This document shows, piece by piece, positions 29,587 to 42,043 of a stretch of DNA of 55,133 nucleotides. The notes below the pieces were generated by a model. That model had not been told where the DNA came from. It was given only the letters and a program-made list of their open reading frames with translations, and searched no databases. Source of the DNA: Piscinibacter caeni (GTDB taxonomy: Bacteria; Pseudomonadota; Gammaproteobacteria; Burkholderiales; Burkholderiaceae_C); contig KZ836104.1 in assembly GCA_003265685.1 (NCBI GenBank), positions 130,263 to 185,395 of the forward strand, written 5' to 3'. The number at the start of each line of letters is the position of its first letter. Position 1 is the first letter of the stretch. A program made the translations under genes and the position numbers.

Positions 29587-31029
29587 ATGACGCAGCCAGT
29601 GACGCTCCCGCTCTGGCTGTTCCTCCTGCTCGTCGTGCTGGCCGCACTGGCCACGCTGCAGTGGCTGCTGCTGCCTGGCCTGCGCTGGATGGTGCGGCGC
29701 AGCGTGCGGCGCGTGCTGGACGAGATCCAGCTGCGCCTGGCCATCGAGCTGCCGCCGTTCAAGCTGACGCGCCGCCGCGCGCTGATCGACCGGCTCGAGA
29801 GCGACCCGCGCGTGCTGGCGGCCGCCGAGCAGCACGCCCAGGCGAGCGGTGAGACGACCGACCGGGTCGCGCGCCGCGTGCACGAGTACGCGCAGGAGAT
29901 CGTTCCGGCCTTCAACGCCTACGTGTACTTCCGGGTCGGCTACTGGCTGGCCAAGACCTTCGCCCGCTCGATCTACCGCGTGCGCCTCGGCCATGCGGAC
30001 CAGCAGGCACTCGCGGCGATCAACCCGAAGTCCACCGTGGTGTTCGTGATGAACCACCGCAGCAACATGGACTACGTGCTGGTCTCCTTCCTCGCGGCCG
30101 AGAAGGTGGCGCTCAGCTATGCGGTGGGGGAATGGGCGCGCGTCTGGCCGCTGCAGGGGCTGATCCGCGCGATGGGGGCGTACTTCGTGCGGCGCAACTC
30201 GGGCGACGCGCTGTACCGCATGGTGCTGCAGCGCTACGTGCAGATGGCCACCGAGGGCGGCGTGCCGCAGGCCATGTACCCGGAAGGCGGGCTGAGCGTC
30301 GACGGCCGGCTGCGCGAGCCGCGCCTCGGCCTGCTCGACTACATGCTCAAGGGCTTCTCGCCCGACGCCGAGCGCGACCTGGTCTTCATCCCGGTGGGCA
30401 TCAACTACGACCGCGTGATCGAGGACCGCTCGCTGCTGCGCAAGCTCGACGCCACGCCGGCGCCGGCCAGCCTTTGGCACACGCTGGTGGTGACCTCACG
30501 GTTCGTCGCGCGCCAGGCGCTCGGCATGCTGACGGGGCAGCGCTACCGCTTCGGTTATGCCTGCGTCAACTTCGGCCGGCCGATCTCGATGCGCGACTGG
30601 GCGCGGGACGGGCGGGTCGACTTCCGGACGCTGCCCGACGAGGCCCGGCGCGCCGCTGTGGCGGCGGTGGGCCGGCAGTTGATGGGCGCGATCGGCGACG
30701 TCGTGCCGGTGCTGCCGGTGCCGCTCGTGGCGCAGGTGCTGCTGCGCGAGCCGCAGCGCAGCCTGTCTCCGCTGGAGCTCAAGGCCGCAGTGCAGGAACT
30801 GATGCAGCGCGTGGAGCGCGCCGGCGGACATGTCTACGTGCCGCGCGGCGACCGTGACTATGCGATCGACGTCGGCCTGCGCATGCTGGTGCTGCGCCGC
30901 CTCGTGCTGGAGGAGGACGGCCTGCTGAGGCCGGATCCGGGCGAGACGCGGGTGCTGGCCTATTACGCGAACTCCATCGCCCACCTGTCGGCGGTGGACG
31001 CAAAAACGGGGCCCGAAGGCCCCGTCTGA
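29587..31029 (+). CDS. Glycerol-3-phosphate/lysophospholipid acyltransferase family protein (PlsB/PlsC type)
   Basis: 480 aa with an N-terminal membrane helix (about 9-30) and a central acyltransferase domain. Motif I is NHRSNMD (His157-x4-Asp162), motif II GAYFVRR (197-203), motif III YPEGG (231-235). The order and the long C-terminal region resemble PlsB-like 1-acyl transferases more than the short PlsC. It probably acylates glycerol-3-phosphate or a related polyol at the inner membrane. It follows rlmD by 3 bp. Its last eight codons (KTGPEGPV) are also the terminator of the convergent gene. Confidence 0.8.
   Translation: MTQPVTLPLWLFLLLVVLAALATLQWLLLPGLRWMVRRSVRRVLDEIQLRLAIELPPFKLTRRRALIDRLESDPRVLAAAEQHAQASGETTDRVARRVHEYAQEIVPAFNAYVYFRVGYWLAKTFARSIYRVRLGHADQQALAAINPKSTVVFVMNHRSNMDYVLVSFLAAEKVALSYAVGEWARVWPLQGLIRAMGAYFVRRNSGDALYRMVLQRYVQMATEGGVPQAMYPEGGLSVDGRLREPRLGLLDYMLKGFSPDAERDLVFIPVGINYDRVIEDRSLLRKLDATPAPASLWHTLVVTSRFVARQALGMLTGQRYRFGYACVNFGRPISMRDWARDGRVDFRTLPDEARRAAVAAVGRQLMGAIGDVVPVLPVPLVAQVLLREPQRSLSPLELKAAVQELMQRVERAGGHVYVPRGDRDYAIDVGLRMLVLRRLVLEEDGLLRPDPGETRVLAYYANSIAHLSAVDAKTGPEGPV
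31002..31025 (-). terminator. Intrinsic terminator of the Bax-inhibitor-like gene, inside the acyltransferase 3' end
   Basis: On the minus strand ACGGGGCC-TTCG-GGCCCCGT (31025-31006) is followed by TTTTT (31006-31002): an 8-bp stem, tetraloop and T-run 22 nt beyond the minus-strand stop codon. The same bases encode the end of the plus-strand acyltransferase. Confidence 0.85.
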
Positions 31030-31046
31030 ATGCGTCGGCCGGCGCC

Positions 31047-31742
31047 TTACTCGCTGCTGCCGCCGATGCCGAACAGCGACAGCAGGGCCTGGAACACGTT
31101 GTAGATGCTCAGGTAGACGTTCAGCGTGGCGCTGATGTAGTTCGTCTCGTAGCCGTCGCGCACGCGCTTCAGGTCGTACAGGATGAACGCCGAGAAGATG
31201 CCGGTCACGAGCACCGACAACGTGATCATCAGCGCACCCGACTGGATGAAGAAGTTCGCGATGCCGGCCACCAGCACCATCAGGGCGCCGACGAACAGCC
31301 ACTTGCCCATCGCCGACAGGTCGCGCTTGATCACCGTCGACAGCGCCGCCATGCCGAGGAAGATCACGCCGGTGCTGGCGAACGCCATCATGATCAGCGT
31401 GGCGCCGTTGGCCAGGCCGAGCACGGCGCCGACCAGGCGGGCGAGCATCAGGCCCATGAAGAAGGTGAAGGCCAGCAGCACCGGCACGCCGGCCGCCGAG
31501 TTCTTGGTCTTCTCGATCGCGAACATGAAGCCGAACGCGCCGACCAGAAACACCACCAGCCCGATGCCGGGCGACATGGCGCGGGCCAGACCGGTCGAGA
31601 CGCCGATCCAGGCGCCCAGCACCGTCGGAACCATCGACAGGGCGAGCAACCAATAGGTGTTGCGCAGCACGCGATTGCGCTGCTCCACCGAAACACCCGC
31701 ACCGGCGTAACCGGTGTAGGCAGCTTGCAGGCTCTGGGACAT
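31047..31742 (-). CDS. Bax inhibitor-1/YccA family membrane protein
   Basis: 231 aa from the ATG at 31742 (GGAGG 5 nt upstream; an earlier in-frame start is unlikely). Seven hydrophobic segments follow a polar N-terminus of about 28 residues. LRNTYWLLALSMVPTVLGAW and the closing YLSIYNVFQALLSLFGI are typical of bacterial BI-1 proteins (YbhL/YccA). E. coli YccA modulates FtsH; others conduct Ca2+ or protons. ftsH lies 7.5 kb away, not in the same unit. Function in this organism is unproven. Confidence 0.9.
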   Translation of the reverse strand: MSQSLQAAYTGYAGAGVSVEQRNRVLRNTYWLLALSMVPTVLGAWIGVSTGLARAMSPGIGLVVFLVGAFGFMFAIEKTKNSAAGVPVLLAFTFFMGLMLARLVGAVLGLANGATLIMMAFASTGVIFLGMAALSTVIKRDLSAMGKWLFVGALMVLVAGIANFFIQSGALMITLSVLVTGIFSAFILYDLKRVRDGYETNYISATLNVYLSIYNVFQALLSLFGIGGSSE

Positions 31743-31786
31743 GAAACCTCCGTTGGGATTGATACGGCCTGTGACCGACAAGGAAA

Positions 31787-31792
31787 ATTCTA
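31787..31792 (-). promoter_or_regulatory. Candidate -10 element for the Bax-inhibitor-like gene
   Basis: TAGAAT on the minus strand, in the context ACTAGAATTTTCC, about 45 bp upstream of the ATG. No good -35 is visible. Confidence 0.45.
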
Positions 31793-31885
31793 GTTCCCTG
31801 CCAGCCGCGGGCGGTGCCGATGGCCCTGCGGTTCGTGGCGATATGCCGGCGGCCCGGCTGGAATCAAGATCTGCCGGGCTGCAGG

Positions 31886-31891
31886 TAGAGT
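31886..31891 (+). promoter_or_regulatory. -10 element adjoining the HbpS-like gene start
   Basis: TAGAGT ends 6 nt before the ATG at 31898, so the transcript should start at the A of the ATG. There is no convincing Shine-Dalgarno. A candidate leaderless gene. Confidence 0.45.
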
Positions 31892-31897
31892 GCGGCC

Positions 31898-32302
31898 ATG
31901 AACAGCAAACCCTTCCTGGCGCTCGACGACGTCAAGCGCATCGCGGCCGCGGCCGAGGCCGAGGCGCTGAAGAACCAGTGGGCGGTCAGCATCGCCATCG
32001 TCGACGACGGTGGCCACCTGTTGTGGCTGCAGCGCCTGGACGGCGCCGCGCCGGTGTCGGCGCACATCGCCCCCGGCAAGGCGCGCACCTCGGCGCTGGG
32101 GCGGCGCGAGAGTCGCGTCTACGAGGAGATGATCAACCAGGGCCGCACCTCCTTCCTCAGCGCGCCGGGCCTGGAGGCGCTTCTGGAAGGCGGCGTGCCG
32201 ATCATGGTCGACGGGCACTGCGTCGGTGCGGTCGGCGTCAGCGGGGTGAAGTCCAGCGAGGACGTGCAGATTGCCAAGGCGGGCATCGCCGCCCTCGGCT
32301 GA
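31898..32302 (+). CDS. GlcG/HbpS-domain heme-binding-like protein
   Basis: 134 aa covering a single GlcG/HbpS domain: LALDDVKRIAAAAEAEALKN, then VSIAIVDDGGHLLWLQRLDG and the glycine-rich GGVPIMVDGHCVGAVGVSG. No signal peptide is present, so it should be cytoplasmic. The family includes the heme-binding HbpS of Streptomyces and GlcG proteins near glycolate genes; the role of stand-alone copies is uncertain. It stands alone between the BI-1 gene and carA. Confidence 0.85.
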   Translation: MNSKPFLALDDVKRIAAAAEAEALKNQWAVSIAIVDDGGHLLWLQRLDGAAPVSAHIAPGKARTSALGRRESRVYEEMINQGRTSFLSAPGLEALLEGGVPIMVDGHCVGAVGVSGVKSSEDVQIAKAGIAALG

Positions 32303-32338
32303 GCATCAGGGTGCCCCGATCGGGAGGTGGCCGCGGTC

Positions 32339-32344
32339 TATAAT
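32339..32344 (+). promoter_or_regulatory. carAB promoter (-10)
   Basis: A perfect TATAAT followed by a GC-rich TCCGCGG stretch, about 122 bp upstream of the carA start. The implied leader is about 115 nt. The -35 is not recognisable. A G/C-rich discriminator is a known mark of ppGpp/DksA-responsive promoters. Confidence 0.6.
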
Positions 32345-32466
32345 TCCGCGGTTTACCTTCACCCACGCCGCCCAGCGCTTTTCCGCTGCCATCCGACGGA
32401 TCTTCCTCGGCACTTGACGCCGGTCGACGAGCCGACCTGGGCGCGCACACAGACAGGGAGTCCCCG

Positions 32467-33630
32467 GTGCCGCCGCCATTGCTGTCCCCCCACGCCCCGG
32501 CGATCCTGGCTCTCGCGGACGGCACGATCTTCCAGGGCGTCTCGATCGGCGCCGCCGGGCTGACGGTTGGCGAAGTGGTGTTCAACACCGCGCTGACGGG
32601 CTACCAGGAAATCCTCACCGACCCGAGCTACTGCCGCCAGATCGTCACGCTGACCTATCCGCACATCGGCAACGTCGGCGTCAATGACGAAGACGTCGAG
32701 GCCTCGAAAGTGCACGCCGCCGGCCTGATCATCAAGGACCTGCCGGTGCGCGAATCCAACTTCCGCATGAGCGAAACGCTGCCGGCCTACCTGCGGCGCG
32801 AAGGCACGGTGGCGATCGCCGGCATCGACACACGGCGCCTGACGCGCGTGCTGCGCACGAAGGGCGCGCAGAACGGCTGCATCCTGACGCTGCCCGAGGG
32901 CGCCGCGGTGACCGAGAGCCATCGGGCCGACGCGGTGGCGCGTGCCCAGGCCGCGCCGAGCATGGCCGGGCAGGACCTGGCCAAGGTGGTCAGCGCCACC
33001 GAGGTGCGGCCCTGGACCGAGACCGAATGGGTGCTGGGCCAGGGCTACGGCCAGGCCAAGGATGGGCGCTTCCACGTCGTGGCCTACGACTTCGGCGTCA
33101 AGCGCAACATCCTGCGCATGCTGGCGCAGCGCGGCTGCCGGGTCACCGTCGTGCCGGCGCAGACGCCGGCCGCCAAGGCGCTCGAGCTGAAGCCCGACGG
33201 CATCTTCCTGAGCAACGGCCCGGGCGACCCGGAACCCTGCGACTACGCGATCGCCGCGGCCCGCGAACTGATCGAGCGTGGCATCCCGACCTTCGGCATC
33301 TGCCTGGGCCACCAGATCCTCGCGCTGGCCTCGGGCGCCAAGACCTTCAAGATGAAGTTCGGCCACCACGGTGCCAACCACCCGGTGAAGGACCTGGACA
33401 GCGGCCGCGTCAGCATCACCAGCCAGAACCACGGTTTTGCGGTGGACGAGAAGACCCTGCCGGCCACCTTGCGCGCCACGCATGTGTCGCTGTTCGACGG
33501 CACCCTGCAGGGCCTGGCGCGCACCGACCGCCCCGCCTTCTGCTTCCAGGGCCACCCCGAAGCCTCACCCGGCCCGCACGACATCGGTTACCTGTTCGAT
33601 CGCTTCGTGAACCTCATGGAGAAACGCTGA
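32467..33630 (+). CDS. carA: Carbamoyl-phosphate synthase small subunit (glutaminase)
   Basis: 387 aa from a GTG at 32467. The N-domain [19 protein letters not shown] is followed by a class I glutamine amidotransferase domain: [12 protein letters not shown], the nucleophile cysteine in [14 protein letters not shown], and His/Glu of [11 protein letters not shown]. It supplies ammonia to CarB through the intersubunit tunnel for pyrimidine and arginine synthesis. It ends 1 bp before carB. A leader of about 115 nt separates it from its TATAAT; I see no clear arginine or pyrimidine operator in it. Confidence 0.97.
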   Translation: MPPPLLSPHAPAILALADGTIFQGVSIGAAGLTVGEVVFNTALTGYQEILTDPSYCRQIVTLTYPHIGNVGVNDEDVEASKVHAAGLIIKDLPVRESNFRMSETLPAYLRREGTVAIAGIDTRRLTRVLRTKGAQNGCILTLPEGAAVTESHRADAVARAQAAPSMAGQDLAKVVSATEVRPWTETEWVLGQGYGQAKDGRFHVVAYDFGVKRNILRMLAQRGCRVTVVPAQTPAAKALELKPDGIFLSNGPGDPEPCDYAIAAARELIERGIPTFGICLGHQILALASGAKTFKMKFGHHGANHPVKDLDSGRVSITSQNHGFAVDEKTLPATLRATHVSLFDGTLQGLARTDRPAFCFQGHPEASPGPHDIGYLFDRFVNLMEKR

Positions 33631-33631
33631 G

Positions 33632-36871
<3,240 letters not shown>

Positions 36872-36892
36872 ACTCCGGCGCATCTCTCCACG

Positions 36893-36930
36893 GCCGCCGC
36901 CGGATTCTCTGGGCGGCGGCTTCGTTTTTT
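36893..36930 (+). terminator. Intrinsic terminator between carB and greA
   Basis: GCCGCCGCC (36893-36901) pairs with GGCGGCGGC (36912-36920) around a 10-nt loop, then TTCG and T6 (36925-36930). It ends the carAB transcript and lies 22 bp upstream of the greA ATG. If transcription starts at the -10-like TAAACT overlapping the carB stop (36869-36874), it would also be an attenuator in the greA leader. Confidence 0.85.
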
Positions 36931-36951
36931 CCGGCTCGAGGATTCTTTCGC

Positions 36952-37428
36952 ATGGCCACCATCCCCCTCACCAAGCGCGGCGCCGAGAAGCTCAAGGACG
37001 AGCTGACGCGGCTGAAGTCCGTCGAGCGGCATGCGGTCATCCAGGCGATCGCCGAGGCGCGCGCGCAGGGCGACCTGTCGGAGAACGCCGAGTACGAAGC
37101 GGCCAAAGACAAGCAGGGCTTCATCGAGGGCCGCATCCTCGAGATCGAGGGCAAGCTCGCGGCCGCGCAGATCATCGACCCGGCCGGGCTGGACGCCGGC
37201 GGCAAGGTGGTGTTCGGCTCGACCGTCGACCTCGAGGACGAGGACAGCGGCGCCAAGGTCACCTACCAGATCGTCGGCGAGGACGAGGCGGATCTGAAGC
37301 AGGGCCTGATCTCCATCGGCTCGCCGATCGCCCGCGCGCTGATCGGCAAGGAGGCCGGCGACGTGGCCGAGGTGCAGGCGCCCGGCGGACTGCGCCACTA
37401 CGAGATCGTCGACGTCCGCTACGTCTGA
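36952..37428 (+). CDS. greA: Transcription elongation factor GreA
   Basis: 158 aa, exact family size. It has the N-terminal coiled-coil domain ([20 protein letters not shown] to about residue 75), which reaches through the RNA polymerase secondary channel with acidic tip residues [14 protein letters not shown], and an FKBP-like C-domain ending [19 protein letters not shown]. It rescues backtracked polymerase by stimulating transcript cleavage. GAGG lies 11 nt before the ATG. It sits in the conserved greA-yhbY-rlmE-ftsH neighbourhood. Confidence 0.97.
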   Translation: MATIPLTKRGAEKLKDELTRLKSVERHAVIQAIAEARAQGDLSENAEYEAAKDKQGFIEGRILEIEGKLAAAQIIDPAGLDAGGKVVFGSTVDLEDEDSGAKVTYQIVGEDEADLKQGLISIGSPIARALIGKEAGDVAEVQAPGGLRHYEIVDVRYV

Positions 37429-37433
37429 CGTGA

Positions 37434-37506
37434 CACCCCCACGCTCGCGTGCGCTCGCTGCCCCCCGAGGGGGCGCTCAGTGGCTTCGGGCGGCCGGGCG
37501 CCACTG
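37434..37506 (+). repeat. Dispersed intergenic element, copy C
   Basis: Fills the greA to DUF4149 gap. It starts ACCCCCACGCTCGC, has a GCCCCC-CGA-GGGGGC hairpin and a second hairpin with arms CAGTGGC (37478-37484) and GCCACTG (37500-37506) around TTCGGGCGGCCGGGC. The last arm base is immediately followed by the ATG of the next gene. It matches copy B in length and layout, but the second-hairpin arms differ in sequence and still pair. Confidence 0.75.
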
Positions 37507-37950
37507 ATGCAACGGCTGGCCGGCTTGCTGGCCGCGCTGTGGGCGGGTGCGCTCGCCTGCGTCGCCGGCATCGCCACGCCGAGCGCCTTTGCGCTGCTGC
37601 CGCGCGCCGAGGCCGGCCGGGTGGCCGGGCGCATCCTCTCCATCGAGGCGCACCTGAGCCTCGCGCTCGGCCTGCTGCTCGTGATGTTGACGTGGCGCCT
37701 GGCGCGCGACGCGGCCGAGGCCGGGCGCGGATCGCGCATGAGCGCCGAGCTGCTGCTGGCCGCCGGCACCCTGTTCTGCACCGTGGCAGGTTACTTCGCC
37801 GTGCAGCCGATGATGGAGGCTGCGCGGGCCGGGCAGGGGCCCTGGAGCTTCGGTGCGCTGCACGCGGTCTCCAGCGTGTTCTTCGCGCTCAAGGGCCTGC
37901 TGGTGCTGGCCCTGGCCTGGCGGCTCAGCCGCCCTGTGCGGACTTCTTGA
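37507..37950 (+). CDS. DUF4149-like small membrane protein
   Basis: 147 aa from the ATG at 37507. A GTG at 37480 lies inside the repeat hairpin and is unlikely. Four hydrophobic segments are visible (about residues 5-28, 45-68, 78-98, 118-140), with a PSAFALLPRAEAGRVAGRIL segment typical of DUF4149 proteins found beside greA and yhbY in beta-proteobacteria. Function unknown; inner membrane. No separate Shine-Dalgarno is seen; the start abuts a stem-loop. The last 26 bp overlap the end of convergent yhbY. Confidence 0.75.
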   Translation: MQRLAGLLAALWAGALACVAGIATPSAFALLPRAEAGRVAGRILSIEAHLSLALGLLLVMLTWRLARDAAEAGRGSRMSAELLLAAGTLFCTVAGYFAVQPMMEAARAGQGPWSFGALHAVSSVFFALKGLLVLALAWRLSRPVRTS

Positions 37951-38401
37951 CGCTCGTCTGCCGCTTGCGGGCGCGCTTGACCTCGCCACCAGCGGTGAGC
38001 CGCTGGTTGCCCATCACCTTGACCTTCTTCACCTGCGGGCGATGGTTGCCGCTCTTCGAGAACTTCAGGATCTTGACCACCTTGGGGCCGGGCATCCGGT
38101 CTTCGCGCTCGGCCTTGGGCTTGGGCGGGACGGGCCGCCACAGCACCAGCAGCTTGCCGATGTGCTGGATCGGGGCGGCGTTCAGCTCCTCGGCCAGGAT
38201 CAGCAGCATCTGCTCGCGCACCGCGCGGTCGTCGGAGAAGACGCGGATCTTGATCAGCCCGTGGGCGTTCAGCGCGGCGTCGGCCTCCTTGCGGATGGCT
38301 TCGGTCAGGCCTTCGGCGCCGATCAGCACGACCGGATCGAGGTGGTGGGCTGCGGCGCGGTGTTCCTTGCGCTGCGCCGGGGTCAGGGTGATGACGGGCA
38401 T
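37925..38401 (-). CDS. yhbY: YhbY-family (CRM domain) RNA-binding protein
   Basis: 158 aa. The N-terminal 95 or so residues are a CRM domain: [32 protein letters not shown] and a GKLLVLWRP end. It binds pre-50S ribosomal particles in E. coli. A further 60 residues, very rich in Lys and Arg, extend beyond the E. coli length (about 97 aa). It is divergent from rlmE with only 20 bp between start codons and has no Shine-Dalgarno, so the mRNA is probably leaderless. Confidence 0.9.
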   Translation of the reverse strand: MPVITLTPAQRKEHRAAAHHLDPVVLIGAEGLTEAIRKEADAALNAHGLIKIRVFSDDRAVREQMLLILAEELNAAPIQHIGKLLVLWRPVPPKPKAEREDRMPGPKVVKILKFSKSGNHRPQVKKVKVMGNQRLTAGGEVKRARKRQTSVKKSAQGG

Positions 38402-38406
38402 CTGCG

Positions 38407-38413
38407 TATTATC
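38407..38413. promoter_or_regulatory. Overlapping divergent -10 elements of yhbY and rlmE
   Basis: On the plus strand TATTAT (38407-38412) ends 9 nt before the rlmE ATG. On the minus strand GATAAT (38413-38408) ends 6 nt before the yhbY ATG. Both sit in a 20-bp intergenic gap, so the two promoters share the same A/T core and their transcripts probably start at or next to the start codons. Confidence 0.6.
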
Positions 38414-38421
38414 CGCGTCCG

Positions 38422-39105
38422 ATGAGCGTCCGATCCAAGAGCAAGAAGGTCAACCGCGCCTGGCTGCACGACCACCTGACCGACCCCTACGTCAAGCTGG
38501 CGCAGAAGGAAGGCTACCGGGCCCGTGCGGCCTACAAGCTCAAGGAGATCGACGAGACGCTGCACCTCGTCAAGCCCGGGCAGCTGGTGGTGGACCTGGG
38601 CGCCACGCCGGGCGCCTGGAGCCAGTACCTGCGGCGCAAGTTCGCCGGCCCGGGCGGGGTGCTGAACGGCACCATCATCGCGCTGGACATCCTCGATTTC
38701 GAGCCGATCGAAGGTGTCGAGTTCATCCAGGGCGACTTCCGCGAGGACGCGGTGCTGGCCCAGCTGAGCGCCAGGGTCGGCGGCCGCCCGGTCGACCTCG
38801 TGGTCTCGGACATGGCGCCCAACCTCTCCGGCATCGAGAGTGCCGACTCGGCCCGGATCGCCCACCTGGTCGAACTGGCGGCGGAGTTCGCCCAGAACCA
38901 CCTCAAACCCACCGGGGCATTGGTTTGCAAGGTGTTCCACGGCAGCGGCTACAGTCAGCTGGTGGAGCTCTTCAAGCAGCGCTTCCGTAGCGTCAAGGCG
39001 CTCAAGCCCAAGGCGTCGCGCGACAAGTCGGCCGAAACCTTCCTGATCGGCATCGGTCTCAAGCCGCGTGCCGGAGTGGCCGAAAACCGTGTCGTACCAG
39101 GGTGA
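38422..39105 (+). CDS. rlmE: 23S rRNA 2'-O-ribose methyltransferase RlmE (FtsJ/RrmJ)
   Basis: 227 aa. SAM-binding [15 protein letters not shown] (about residues 56-70). The family K-D-K-E catalytic set is in place: Lys39 (AAYKLKEID), Asp in [11 protein letters not shown], Lys in [11 protein letters not shown], and Glu in SAETFLIG. It methylates U2552 of 23S rRNA in the 50S subunit. It is followed by ftsH after 108 bp that contain an A/T-rich -10-like sequence, as in the classic rrmJ-ftsH arrangement. No Shine-Dalgarno; likely leaderless. Confidence 0.95.
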   Translation: MSVRSKSKKVNRAWLHDHLTDPYVKLAQKEGYRARAAYKLKEIDETLHLVKPGQLVVDLGATPGAWSQYLRRKFAGPGGVLNGTIIALDILDFEPIEGVEFIQGDFREDAVLAQLSARVGGRPVDLVVSDMAPNLSGIESADSARIAHLVELAAEFAQNHLKPTGALVCKVFHGSGYSQLVELFKQRFRSVKALKPKASRDKSAETFLIGIGLKPRAGVAENRVVPG

Positions 39106-39135
39106 AACGCCCCGGGCCCGTGGGCTTGACTGGAC

Positions 39136-39141
39136 TAAAAT
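39136..39141 (+). promoter_or_regulatory. Candidate -10 element for ftsH
   Basis: TAAAAT in the context GGACTAAAATCATC, about 73 bp upstream of the ftsH GTG. No -35 at proper spacing is visible. A heat-shock promoter cannot be confirmed by eye. Confidence 0.35.
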
Positions 39142-39213
39142 CATCACCACATGCCGTGGCAATGGGCGGAAACCCTTCCGCCACGTTGTCTGTATCTCGG
39201 AAAAGGAGCCGCG

Positions 39214-41118
<1,905 letters not shown>

Positions 41119-41141
41119 CCCGGCCGCCGGTCCTGAACTCG

Positions 41142-41167
41142 ACGGGGCTTCGGCCCCGTTTTCTTTG
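41142..41167 (+). terminator. Intrinsic terminator after ftsH
   Basis: ACGGGGC-TTCG-GCCCCGT (41142-41159) is followed by a T-rich run GTTTTCTTT. Strong and canonical. folP starts 10 bp beyond it, so folP-glmM either depends on read-through or on a promoter not recognised here. Confidence 0.9.
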
Positions 41168-41176
41168 CAGGCTCCC

Positions 41177-42043
41177 ATGTTCTGGCAGACCACGCGCTTC
41201 CGCATCGATCTCGCGCGCCCACGCGTGATGGGCATCGTCAACGTGACGCCGGATTCGTTCTCCGACGGCGGCCGCCTGGGCGACGCGGCGGCGGCGCTGC
41301 GCCACTGCGAGCAACTGCTGGCCGAGGGCGCGGACATCCTCGACATCGGCGGCGAATCCAGCCGCCCCGGCGCGGCGCCGGTGCCGCTGGAGGAGGAGCT
41401 GGCGCGTGTGCTGCCGGTGCTGCAGGGCGCGCTGGGCTTCGGCGTACCGCTGTCGGTGGACACGGTCAAGCCGGAGGTGATGCGCCGCGCGCTCGACCTG
41501 GGGGCCGACATCGTGAACGACATCGGCGCGCTGCAGGCGCCCGGGGCGCTCGACGCGGTGGCCGCCTTCCCGCGTTCCGGCGTCTGCCTGATGCACATGC
41601 GCGGCGACCCGGCCACGATGCAGCAGCGCCCGGCCTACGACGACGTGGTGGCCGAGGTCGCGGACTTCCTGGCCGGGCGGCTGCAGGCGCTGCGCGCCGC
41701 CGGCATCGGCGACGAACGCATCGTGCTCGACCCGGGCATCGGCTTCGGCAAGACCGTCGAACACAACCTCGAACTGCTGCGCCGCCAGCCGGAGCTGCTG
41801 GCGCTGGGCCGGCCGCTGCTGCTGGGCTGGTCGCGCAAATCCACCCTGGGCGCAGTGACCGGTCGCCCGGTCGGCGAACGCCTGGCCGGCAGCATCGCCG
41901 CCGCGCTCGCGGCAGCCCGGCAGGGGGCGGCGATCCTGCGTGTGCACGATGTCGCAGCCACCGTCGACGCCCTGAAGGTGTGGGGGGCGGCCGGCCTGCT
42001 GCCGGTGCCAGAATCCCCCGCGACGCAAGGAGCGATCCGATGA
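41177..42043 (+). CDS. folP: Dihydropteroate synthase
   Basis: 288 aa from the ATG at 41177. Signatures: [38 protein letters not shown], and the C-terminal [15 protein letters not shown]. It condenses p-aminobenzoate with dihydropterin pyrophosphate in folate synthesis and is the sulfonamide target. The TGA overlaps the glmM ATG (ATGA). It sits between ftsH and glmM as in many proteobacteria. No clear Shine-Dalgarno is seen; the gene begins only 10 bp after the ftsH terminator. Confidence 0.96.
   Translation: MFWQTTRFRIDLARPRVMGIVNVTPDSFSDGGRLGDAAAALRHCEQLLAEGADILDIGGESSRPGAAPVPLEEELARVLPVLQGALGFGVPLSVDTVKPEVMRRALDLGADIVNDIGALQAPGALDAVAAFPRSGVCLMHMRGDPATMQQRPAYDDVVAEVADFLAGRLQALRAAGIGDERIVLDPGIGFGKTVEHNLELLRRQPELLALGRPLLLGWSRKSTLGAVTGRPVGERLAGSIAAALAAARQGAAILRVHDVAATVDALKVWGAAGLLPVPESPATQGAIR

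Noticed and set aside
39126-39141. TTGACT and TAAAAT as an ftsH -35/-10 pair
   Set aside because: The spacer is only 4 bp. The TAAAAT alone was kept as a low-confidence -10.
39151-39213. An earlier ATG for ftsH
   Set aside because: It has no ribosome site and adds 21 residues ahead of the conserved MNNQWFSKV-type N-terminus; the GTG at 39214 has AAGGAG at good spacing.
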